Source: Thermoguttaceae bacterium
GTDB taxonomy: Bacteria; Planctomycetota; Planctomycetia; Pirellulales; Thermoguttaceae
Reading direction: 5' to 3'
NCBI GenBank assembly: GCA_025060325.1
Contig: JANXBW010000003.1
Location: 124,001 to 188,000 of the forward strand
DNA: 64,000 nt
Part shown: one piece after another, positions 8,652 through 16,624 of the stretch
Layout: every line of letters begins with the position of its first letter
Position numbering within the stretch: position 1 is the first letter of the stretch
Notes under the pieces: model-generated
Told to the model about the DNA's origin: nothing
The model's database searches: none
Seen by the model: only the letters and a program-made list of their open reading frames with translations
Position numbers and translations under genes: made by a program

Positions 8652-10772
8652 TTAAAACCCTCGGCCGAATGAGGGGCCGAAGCTGGGCACGGACATTCGC
8701 GGCAGCGGGGCCAACCGACCAGGGTCGACCGGCGCCCGCGCCGCGGGTGGGATAGGCGCCGATGGGAGCATTCCCTGGGGACCACTTGGCGTATGTCGCC
8801 AGGATTCCAGCAGAGGCGATGGCCGAGCAGCTTCCAACGGCGGCCCCTGCGGCATCGGGTCAACAACTGGCCGTTGCCGGGCGGGGTCATCTAAAGGGGC
8901 TTGAATCAACTGGCGGATCCGTTGCCGTTCAAGGGCGGCCTCCGTTCGCTCCCGCATCCGCTCTAGTCGCTCCGAAGAAGTTACGTCAGCAGGCTGCGGT
9001 GCCGAAGGCCCAGGGGCCGGTTCGCCGGGTTCCATCGGCCGCGAAGGGCGATTCGGGGGCGCAGGGGGCGCCGGCCCCGCATCGGGCGGAGTTTCCTCGT
9101 CAGGAGGTGGAGAAGGCTCGCTTTCGGCAGGAGTTTCCGGCGTTGGCCGAGGCATGTCCGATTGGGCCCCCGGTTGCGCCTGAGGCTGCGACGCATCGCG
9201 CGGCCAAAACGCCTCCTGCGCCCCAGGACCCACGCCGATGGTGTATCCGCGCTCTTGGCACCATTCCTCGGCTGCCCGGCGCAAGCGCGCATTGCCGGAG
9301 TTGAGGAATGTTTCGCCCATCTCTATCGTGCCGTGCCGCTCGAAGGCTTCGATAAGGTCGGGGATGACCTCCTCGCGGCCAATGCTAATAAGAGCGTAAA
9401 CGGCATGTTCGACGCGGCGGAACTCATTGGACCGCAGATCAGCAACGAGGACCTTCCGGGTCTGCTCCCAGTGTTCACGGAGCCAATCCCAGTGGCCACC
9501 GGCCACATGGTAGTACACCGCTTCCGCCTCCGTGCGCGGTTGCCACTCCGCTCGTTTGAGGATGTAAAAAATTTTCTGACGTTCTTTCCACTGCGGCATG
9601 CGCCGGGCAACGAACGGAGCGGCGCGAAAATCTCCGAGCTTGGCCAAGAAGGCAGCTGCCCTAACCGCTGCATCGGCCTCTTCGGTCAACAAGACTGCCA
9701 CAGCCTCGGCGGCTGCCGGCCCCAATTTCTCCAAAGTTGACCAATCTCCCTTGGCCAGTGCCCACCATGCTGCTTCCGTTTGCGTTCGGGGAGAATAGCC
9801 CACCTTGGCCAAGAGCTCCGCGGCTCGCGCCCGGGTTGGAGCATCCGGCATTCGGAGCCAAGTTAAAAGCGGCTCCACTGCCGAAAGGCCTAGTTGACTG
9901 ATTTGCTCTTCCTGACGGACGGGATCCCCGCCGGCCATGACCATGTCGACAATGGCCCGTGGAGTGGCAGGTCGGAAGCCCATTCGCGTCAACAATTGAG
10001 CTATTTGTGGTCGAAGCGAGGGACTTCGATCCCGCAGCCGGGCCGTCAGCGGTCCTATTCCCGCTTCGCCCAAGGCCTCTAGTCGAGCCCAATCTTCTGC
10101 TACCAAAAGCAAGTCCACCCGCTCGTCCATCCGCTCCGGTTCAAAGCCAATCTGGATCAGAAGTTGGGCCGCTTTTTTCCGCACAGACGCATCGGAGGAG
10201 GCAAGTTGTTCACGAAGGCGGGGGATAGCTTCCTCCGACAAGGCGCGCAAGGCTTCCACCAACGTCTGTTGCAAAGGCGGTTCAGCGTCCAAAGCATACT
10301 TAAGAAGCGGCGCTAAAGCCCGGCGGTCCGCCAGCTTTCCTAAAGATCGGGCAGCCGTCTGGCGGATGTACTCCGGAGTATCCGGGTTTTCCAGAACTTG
10401 GAAGATCCCATCGGCAGCTCCAGATTGTCCCAAATCTGCCAGGGCCTCAAGAATCGCCACTTGAACAACGGCAGGCGCTTGCGGCAGGCGAGAAAGGAGT
10501 GGCTCAACAACCCGGGGATCACCGATACGGCCCAATGCACGGATCACTACTGTCCCAAGCTCCGGCGAATCCAACTTGGTCATCAAAGGCTCGACTTCCT
10601 GCGGATCTCGCAAATCCCCCAGTACTTCCGCAGCGGCCTGTGCCGCGGTGACATCATTATCGTCCAAGCACGGGATCAACACCGGGACACACCGGGGGTC
10701 TTTCAACCGACCCAGCCCCCGGACGGCGACCCTCCGAATATCCGCATCTTCGTCCTTGAGCCGGGCGGCCAA
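8652..10772 (-). CDS. HEAT-repeat protein, C-terminal part downstream of an in-frame TAA
   Basis: The frame is continuous with the HEAT-repeat gene to its right apart from a TAA at 10800-10802. The first available start is TTG at 10772, inside a repeat unit and without a ribosome binding site, so independent translation is doubtful. It holds roughly ten more PBS-lyase/HEAT repeats (for example VRGLGRLKDPRCVPVLI, ALGRIGDPRVVEPLL) to about residue 500. A long Pro-rich, probably disordered tail then ends SFGPSFGRGF. HEAT arrays form protein-binding superhelices. I read 8652-12140 as one gene of about 1,160 codons broken by one nonsense codon, with a substitution, a sequencing error or readthrough all possible. 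Confidence 0.7.
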   Translation of the reverse strand: MAARLKDEDADIRRVAVRGLGRLKDPRCVPVLIPCLDDNDVTAAQAAAEVLGDLRDPQEVEPLMTKLDSPELGTVVIRALGRIGDPRVVEPLLSRLPQAPAVVQVAILEALADLGQSGAADGIFQVLENPDTPEYIRQTAARSLGKLADRRALAPLLKYALDAEPPLQQTLVEALRALSEEAIPRLREQLASSDASVRKKAAQLLIQIGFEPERMDERVDLLLVAEDWARLEALGEAGIGPLTARLRDRSPSLRPQIAQLLTRMGFRPATPRAIVDMVMAGGDPVRQEEQISQLGLSAVEPLLTWLRMPDAPTRARAAELLAKVGYSPRTQTEAAWWALAKGDWSTLEKLGPAAAEAVAVLLTEEADAAVRAAAFLAKLGDFRAAPFVARRMPQWKERQKIFYILKRAEWQPRTEAEAVYYHVAGGHWDWLREHWEQTRKVLVADLRSNEFRRVEHAVYALISIGREEVIPDLIEAFERHGTIEMGETFLNSGNARLRRAAEEWCQERGYTIGVGPGAQEAFWPRDASQPQAQPGAQSDMPRPTPETPAESEPSPPPDEETPPDAGPAPPAPPNRPSRPMEPGEPAPGPSAPQPADVTSSERLERMRERTEAALERQRIRQLIQAPLDDPARQRPVVDPMPQGPPLEAARPSPLLESWRHTPSGPQGMLPSAPIPPAARAPVDPGRLAPLPRMSVPSFGPSFGRGF

Positions 10773-10799
10773 GGCGTCAAACGCCCGCGCATCAGCCAG

Positions 10800-12140
10800 T
10801 TAGGCCAAAGCGCTGACGGCATGCCAACGGACCTGTTGACTCCCGTCCGCGCACATTGTGATCAGCGTGTCAACAGCGCGGGGGTCTGCCAGTTTTCCTA
10901 ATGTCTCCGCCACCTTCCCCCGAACAAAAGGATCTTTGTCACCGGCCAGGGCGAGCAGAGGTTCTAAAGCGACGTCTCCCAGCTTGAGCAAAGCTCCCCA
11001 ATCCTGCTTTGCCAAATAGAACTCTGCCGCCTGGCGAGCCGCCGGCGGGGCCCAACCGATCTTCTCTAATACCTCGGCAGCTAGTTGACGAACCGCGGCC
11101 TCTGGATGCACCAGACGCTTGGTAAGTGGCTCGATTGCCGGCTCACCAATCTGAGCCAAGATTGCCGCTGCCGCTTTTCGTTGTTGAAGATCAGTTCCCC
11201 CCAGACATGCCATTAGGGGTGCTACCGCGGCAGGACCAATCCGAACAAGGAGCCAGGCCGCCAATTGCCTTCGCGACTCGTCTTCACTTCGAAGTCGCTC
11301 GATCGCCGGCCCGACAGCTAACTCGCCAAGCCGCACCAACCCGGCAGCCGCGTGCCGCCGAAGCTCCGGATTTTCCGAATCAAAGCAAGCCAGAAGGGGT
11401 TCCGCAACCCGGACATCCGCAATAGCTCCCAAGGCCACGACGGCGCTTACCCGCACTTCTTGCTGCTTGTCCTGAAGGGCTGCCGTCAAAGCGTCCACAG
11501 CTTTTGGATCACCGATTACGCCTAGCGCCTCGGCGGCCGCCTGCCGAACCGTCCAATCCTCATCCTGCCGCAAACTCCGGATAAGCGGCTCTACCGTTGT
11601 CGGCTGGCGAAAGCCCGCAAGTGCCTGCGCCGCCGAACGCCTTACGCGCCAAGCGGGGTCTGCGAGCATCTGTGTCAGTGGTTCAACCGCCTGGCTATCG
11701 CCGATTTGACCCAGTGCAACGACGGCCAGTTCCCGCACTCGCCAATCGGTGTCGGTCAAACACTCGAGCAACGGCCTTACGGCCGGAGCACCTACGTTAA
11801 CAAGAAGGTGCACAGCCCGATTTCGTCGCCATAAAAACGGGGAACGAAAGTCCCGAATCCACTGCCTAACCTCAGGCGGGGGTGGGGCCGGCACACCGGC
11901 CTCGGTGGACGAAGTTTCTGGCACCGAAGCTTCATAAGGTTGGTTACCGGCAAATCGGGTATCCCCGGACTGTTGGCCCCCGTCCGGTGGCGGTTGGCTA
12001 GCAAGGGCCGATACGTGCACAGCCAAAATGGCCCCCATCAGGCCAAACAGCGCGAAGAAAGCGGCGAGCTTTGTCACAAGATTAAGGCCCCGTCTCGTTT
12101 GCGCTTCCTTCGAAGGAGGAAGTAGAAATACCGGCTCCAT
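10800..12140 (-). CDS. Membrane-anchored HEAT-repeat protein, N-terminal part ending at an in-frame TAA
   Basis: Start ATG at 12140 with GGAGGG about 8 nt upstream, chosen over an upstream in-frame start at 12350. Residues ~19-45 are a hydrophobic signal/anchor (LAAFFALFGLMGAILAVHV). A short Pro-rich linker follows, then about ten HEAT/PBS-lyase repeats such as RELAVVALGQIGDSQAVEPL and RQAAAEALGVIGDPKAVDAL. The frame stops at TAA (10800-10802) in mid-repeat, directly after VRWHAVSALA. The next codons, LADARAFDALAARLKDED, complete the unit exactly, so an ordinary sense codon is expected there (GAA by pattern). It probably acts as an envelope scaffold. Its partner is unknown; the PEGA protein gene lies just upstream. 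Confidence 0.8.
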   Translation of the reverse strand: MEPVFLLPPSKEAQTRRGLNLVTKLAAFFALFGLMGAILAVHVSALASQPPPDGGQQSGDTRFAGNQPYEASVPETSSTEAGVPAPPPPEVRQWIRDFRSPFLWRRNRAVHLLVNVGAPAVRPLLECLTDTDWRVRELAVVALGQIGDSQAVEPLTQMLADPAWRVRRSAAQALAGFRQPTTVEPLIRSLRQDEDWTVRQAAAEALGVIGDPKAVDALTAALQDKQQEVRVSAVVALGAIADVRVAEPLLACFDSENPELRRHAAAGLVRLGELAVGPAIERLRSEDESRRQLAAWLLVRIGPAAVAPLMACLGGTDLQQRKAAAAILAQIGEPAIEPLTKRLVHPEAAVRQLAAEVLEKIGWAPPAARQAAEFYLAKQDWGALLKLGDVALEPLLALAGDKDPFVRGKVAETLGKLADPRAVDTLITMCADGSQQVRWHAVSALA

Positions 12141-12482
12141 GCCTGAGCCCTCCGTCAAAGGTTGGGTTGTGGAAAAGTGTTTTACGATCGACGGTATTTT
12201 TCTCCGTGGACGCAGGCACGGTCGGGATCTTCCCTTCTCTTTAGTCACTGCCGCACCTTCAACAGGTGACTGATGCCGGAGAGAAGGATCCCGAGCGTGC
12301 TCACAAGCGCTCTGAGTGCGTCGAAACTGTAAGTTCCCATTGCCCCACAACTACTAAGTACACGCTTCACCCCGAGTAGGAGTGCGCCCCACCCCTGGCT
12401 ATCCGTAGCGCTCAAAACACGCAGCGAACTCCTAAAGTTGTCCCGCAGGGGATCGAGAAGAAGGGGCCTGTGTCCGGGAAGC
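12141..12482. other. Gap between PEGA-protein and HEAT-protein genes
   Basis: 342 bp separate two same-strand genes. The HEAT ribosome binding site (GGAGGG) is at its left edge. No further gene, terminator with a T tract or repeat is evident. Either read-through from the PEGA gene or a separate promoter is possible. Confidence 0.35.
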
Positions 12483-12788
12483 CTAACTATCGCCATCGGG
12501 GGTCGATGGAGCCGTCTCGGAAGCGGAAGAGGCCGGGGCAGGAGATGGCCTTTGCCCTTTCGGAGAACGCACAGGGCGAGGCGGTAAGCGGCCTTCTTGG
12601 TGGGCTTTGCGCGCTTCCTCAATCGCCTTCCGGGCCATGGCCGCTTCCGGCATTTCGATACAATCCCTCAGTGTGTCGGGCAGTGACAAGTAGGGACCTG
12701 GACCAAAAGCAGGAAACAGCCGTTGGTACGTAAGGTCAGCAATTTCTGGATCTTGTTGGGCCAGCAGGGCAATAACCTCATAAGCCAC
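12483..12788 (-). CDS. C-terminal part of PEGA-domain protein after in-frame TAA
   Basis: 101 codons that continue the frame of the PEGA gene after TAA at 12795-12797; only TGC CGA lies between that stop and a GTG at 12788. The sequence VAYEVIALLAQQDPEIADL and then QRLFPAFGPGPYLSLPDTL looks like the natural continuation of the helical region before the stop (GAIETALMIRRLSR). A Lys/Pro-rich tail ends the protein. No ribosome binding site precedes the GTG, although stop-start coupling is conceivable. Best read as part of a single broken gene, 12483-13370. Confidence 0.6.
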   Translation of the reverse strand: MAYEVIALLAQQDPEIADLTYQRLFPAFGPGPYLSLPDTLRDCIEMPEAAMARKAIEEARKAHQEGRLPPRPVRSPKGQRPSPAPASSASETAPSTPDGDS

Positions 12789-12794
12789 TCGGCA

Positions 12795-13343
12795 TTAGCG
12801 GCTTAGGCGGCGAATCATCAACGCGGTCTCGATGGCTCCAGCGTGGTCCATGATTTGGGCATATCCTTTGGCAACTTCTCCGATGACCCAGTCACGCGTT
12901 GACTCTTCAGAAACGGTTTCCGCCACCTTGCGAGCAGCCCCCAAGGTTTCCATCGCTTCCCCAATGTCGCCTTGTTCATAGAGGGCCACCGCCTCGGCGA
13001 TCAGGCGTTCGACCCGCACGCGGGGTATTTCCTCAGCGGGGGGAACTTGCGGCGGCCTAACGGTAGGAGCCGGCCCAGGCTGCTCCGCCGCGGCCTGCAA
13101 AGTGGTCTCCACGCGTGTCACCCTTTCCGGCGGGCAATTCACCGTAACTTTCACAGGGGCGTAGCCAGCAAGTTCGATCCGCAGTTGATGCCGACCTGGC
13201 ACCACCGGCACAAGCAAATTGGTCTTTCCCACAGACTCCCCGTCGACAAAAACCTCTGCCCCCGCAGGCTGCGTTCGGACAAATAGATAGGTCCCCACCT
13301 CCGAGGAAACCCTCACCTCCGGTGCCTGTGCCAAGGCCAGCAC
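12795..13343 (-). CDS. PEGA-domain envelope protein with an early in-frame TAG
   Basis: The likely original start is ATG at 13370 (or ATG 13367) with a perfect AGGAGG at 13375-13380. That frame reads MMFASVL, a TAG at 13347-13349, then CVLALAQAPEVRVSSE: a signal peptide interrupted by one amber codon. The interval given begins at the first start after that stop, GTG 13343, which lacks a ribosome binding site. Residues ~18-70 form a PEGA domain (YLFVRTQPAGAEVFVDGESV then GRHQLRIELAGY), usual in surface and S-layer-associated proteins. A Pro-rich linker and a helical TPR-like region (~110-180) follow, up to a second in-frame stop, TAA at 12795. It is probably a pseudogene, or a sequence containing errors. 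Confidence 0.65.
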   Translation of the reverse strand: MLALAQAPEVRVSSEVGTYLFVRTQPAGAEVFVDGESVGKTNLLVPVVPGRHQLRIELAGYAPVKVTVNCPPERVTRVETTLQAAAEQPGPAPTVRPPQVPPAEEIPRVRVERLIAEAVALYEQGDIGEAMETLGAARKVAETVSEESTRDWVIGEVAKGYAQIMDHAGAIETALMIRRLSR

Positions 13344-13370
13344 ACACTAAAGGACGGACGCGAACATCAT

Positions 13371-14471
13371 GAGACCTCCTTTTACAACCTGACCTGCCAC
13401 CAATCCTTACCCACGCACCTAGTCCGACAACACTTGCTTGGCGACGTGTGCCCGGGCACATCGGAAGGGCAGGAGGTCGAACCCCCCGTTTAGCACCTTG
13501 TAGAAAGCTGCCTGCCGGATCCCGGCCGCAACGGGCGGAAACTCCGGACCGCCCAAGGGGCACCCAAAACGCTTGCCAACGCGGAGACACCGGGATACCA
13601 ATTGGCCCTGGGACGTACAACGTAGCCAGTGACCGACGGGAAGCACGCAAACAACACGCAAACCAAAACGCGACGCCTTTGGGTTGGGATCTACCTCCCT
13701 GCCCTTCTAACAGTTAAGACGGGCGCAGACCGTTGCAGTTGCGCAAAAAACTAGGGACTTCGCTTATGGGTTCATCGAAGGACGTGCCCGCGGCCAAAAC
13801 CCGGTACGAGTAGGGCCGCGACCACCGACCGCCTTCGCCGCAGGACCTCCGGCCACCGTTGCAGAACATGCGATAACCTGCAAGCAAAAAGAATCTGCGG
13901 AAAGAATTGGCATAGAATCCGGTGTTCGCAAACTTCCAGGGTGAGAGGCCCTTGTTCTTCTCACCCCGCTCCCTAACGCCTGGTATTTTTGCCGATGACA
14001 ACAGGCCATTTTCCTCCCAAGGTCGTCCTGGTTTCGGGAAACGACTACCGAAAAGTTTGGCACACATGTTGCTAAAACGCCCCGTCTGCGATTCGGGAAC
14101 GTTACATGTCGGTAATGCCTGCGCATGAAGCTTAGCACCACGTGATCGTCCCCAAGCGTGGCGAATGACCATTTCGAGCATTCCCCGGATTGGCCAGGGT
14201 AGCTTTCGGAAATAGCCGTTACGCATATGAATGTAAGCAATACTCTTGAATGTAAGCAATACTCTGGCATTTTAGCTCGCGCCGAAAAGAGATAGTTCTC
14301 ACGCGTGTGGATGCCAGGAACCGGGACAAGGACCTCAAGCGGATTTCGGCCATCGTAGTTTCCAGGGCTCCTCCCTTGCCTACAACTTAAGCTCTTATCG
14401 GTGTCGACACACTCACCGAAGTCTTGGCTAATGTTTTTCCCACCAAAAATCGCACAGCTGAGGAGTTCTCA
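13371..14471. other. Gene-poor region with a 19-bp tandem duplication
   Basis: About 1.1 kb between the divergent PEGA and metallophosphoesterase genes. Overlapping leftward frames at 13714-14270 lack start signals and known domains; I do not call them genes. A perfect tandem duplication of TGAATGTAAGCAATACTCT lies at 14228-14265. Promoters for both flanking genes should lie at the two ends. Confidence 0.4.
14228..14265. repeat. Perfect 19-bp tandem duplication
   Basis: TGAATGTAAGCAATACTCT occurs twice, head to tail, at 14228-14246 and 14247-14265. It lies in non-coding DNA about 200 bp upstream of the metallophosphoesterase start. Slippage or a paired protein-binding site could produce it. 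Confidence 0.8.
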
Positions 14472-15428
14472 ATGAGACGGGTTTGCCTCGGTGTTGAGAA
14501 GGAAGAAAAGCTCCACATTGCCATCTTCGGCGATGTACACGGCCATCTGCGGCTTATGCTCCGGCTGTGTCGCGAGTGGCAACTTGCACACAGGACACGA
14601 CTAGACGCCGTGTTGATTTGCGGCGACCTCGGGTTTTTCCCCGACAGGGCGGCTCTCGATAGGGCCACCATTCGCTTTGCCGAAAAAGACGCGGAAGAGG
14701 TAGGCTTTGCCCTCTACTTTGCCCAGCCTCAACCCCTGATGAAAGATCCCGCTGTAGACGAAATCTTGTGCGGACCCACGGACTCTTTGGGAACGGTTTC
14801 TTGTCCGATGATTTTTTGCCACGGCAATCACGAGGATTTCCACCGGCTGCGAACTTATGCCGAATCCGGTCCACTTACGCCTGTGGACTACTATGGCCGG
14901 GTGCACTATCTCCGAAGTGGCTGCTGCGTGGATATTGCTGACCTGCGGGTGGGAGCACTCGGCGGTGAACCCGAATGGACTGGCTGCGCCCCCGCTCAAC
15001 TTGTTGATAAATGGGTAAGCCCCGATGGGGCAAAGGCCCTAATGGCTGTTGGGGATTTCCACGTCCTTCTCAGTCATTCACCGCCGCGCTTTTATCCGCG
15101 ACAGGGTCACATCGGCTCGGAACTTGTTCAAACGGTGATCGACACCTGCCAGCCGGCCTATCACTTTTTCGGCCATGTGCGGTATGTTTGCCAACCGCAG
15201 ACATTTGGCCGATGTCAAAGCTTCTGGCTACAAAACGTGACCTTTCGGCCCGAAAAAGGCGGCAAACACCCACCGGACAAGCAGTGCATGGGGATCCTTA
15301 CCTGGCAGTCGCCTACAAAGCACTCCTTCCAGTATGTAGACGAACCCTGGTTTGAGGCCATCCACCACCGCAACTGGTGGCCGCCGTCCCCAATACAACT
15401 GTCCGAACCCCAACAACACCTTAATTAA
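14472..15428 (+). CDS. Calcineurin-like metallophosphoesterase
   Basis: 318 aa from ATG 14472, preceded by GAGGAG 7 nt upstream; a longer TTG start at 14424 has no such site. The five metal-binding blocks are in order: GDVHGH (~20), GDLG (~54), GNHED (~128), LSHSP (~201) and FGHV (~236). This is the complete dinuclear metal site of the family. A Cys-rich stretch (RSGCCVDIADLRVGALGGEPEW) lies between blocks. No signal peptide, so cytoplasmic. Relatives cleave phosphodiesters or phosphomonoesters in nucleotides or RNA ends; the substrate cannot be assigned. It appears monocistronic. Confidence 0.85.
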   Translation: MRRVCLGVEKEEKLHIAIFGDVHGHLRLMLRLCREWQLAHRTRLDAVLICGDLGFFPDRAALDRATIRFAEKDAEEVGFALYFAQPQPLMKDPAVDEILCGPTDSLGTVSCPMIFCHGNHEDFHRLRTYAESGPLTPVDYYGRVHYLRSGCCVDIADLRVGALGGEPEWTGCAPAQLVDKWVSPDGAKALMAVGDFHVLLSHSPPRFYPRQGHIGSELVQTVIDTCQPAYHFFGHVRYVCQPQTFGRCQSFWLQNVTFRPEKGGKHPPDKQCMGILTWQSPTKHSFQYVDEPWFEAIHHRNWWPPSPIQLSEPQQHLN

Positions 15429-16624
15429 CACTTGGGAGTAGCTGGCCTACAGAGCGGTAAAGCAGGTACACCGCCCCTCTTTTTATGCCCAACATGCCAA
15501 GCAGCGCCGACCTTGCCCACCCTTGCCACTGACCAGTTTCGGGAGATTCGTGGCCCAAAGTCGCTAGCTCGGACTTACCTTTCTCTCGTTCCTTATTTAA
15601 TTCGCGCAAGACCGGCTAGCCTGCGATCCACCAGTTTCCCCACGGTAGCTGGAGACCCTTCCGCCTCCCGATCGCAAACTTCTTTTCGATTTTTGAGCTC
15701 CTCCGCCAAACTCACTGAAAGCTAGCCCGGGCCACATCTACCGCCGATCTCTTTTCTTCCCTTCGCCGCTAGTGATGGCCAACTCAGCTTTTCAAGTGTT
15801 TGTCAACAGCCAGAATCTTGTTCAGCCACCATCCACATACCCCGACCGTGAACGATGTTGACAGCCGGCGGGCAAAAGCAAAGCATGCATAAACAAGCCG
15901 AGGGACCAAATGCGATCATCCCTGAAATCAACACATTTGCGTACAACAACAACCGGTCCGGCTTATCGGGTTTAAACAACGACAGGAAGCGTTTTGGTCA
16001 ACAACGAAAGTGTTTAATATTAGGCCGTGTTTTCGAACACAAGAACGAAAACGGTTAGTTGATTTTTATAAAAAAGTGTGGCTGTACACAAAATTTCATA
16101 AGGCCAAACAAGCATCAATAAAGTTAAGCGTAAGATAAGATCCACATAAACAGCATCGTCGTAAGTTGCTATTCTACAATGCGTTGCGCTCATTGGCGCG
16201 CTCAGTAAATCGTTCACAAGACGTAAACTGACAGTGAGCGCCTTTATGAACATCTTTGCGCACAAATTCGTGCACAAAAGCCACGATAACCCGACACAAA
16301 CCCATTCGGAGGGCTGGTTAGAAGCCTAAAAAATTTTTTATTCCTTGAAAACTTTGAACCCGTTAGTACGTATAGAATGAGTAGAAGTAACTCACAAACC
16401 AACCGGCTCTTGCCGCAATCCCAGGCGGGCTGTCCGATAGGAGCCACCAATGCCCTTAGCTCTCGCCCAAGCAAGGGCCATGGGGCCTTTTAAGGTCCGA
16501 GGAGATTATCGTTACTCTTAAATTGCCTGGAGTGCAAAAGAGGGCAGCGCAACAAATCGGCAGGCGACGACAATCGCACAGGGGTTTTGATCCAAAGTGT
16601 AGTGGCAATTTGGAGGGATTGGCT
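15429..16624. other. Intergenic region with AT-rich segment upstream of the zinc-finger/helicase cassette
   Basis: About 1.2 kb with no recognised gene. From ~15850 to 16480 it is clearly richer in A and T than the surrounding sequence, including runs such as AAAAAATTTTTTATTCC near 16327. A short hairpin with a UUCG-type loop (GTGTT-TTCG-AACAC) lies at 16027-16040. A TATAGA box near 16370 might serve the downstream cassette, but its spacing to TTGAAA near 16345 is about 20 bp, not ideal. The base-composition shift at the cassette boundary is compatible with acquired DNA. Confidence 0.45.

Noticed and set aside
13714-14270. Two overlapping leftward frames of 168 and 181 codons
   Set aside because: They overlap each other in different frames, lack start signals and show no recognisable domain; composition is not convincing.
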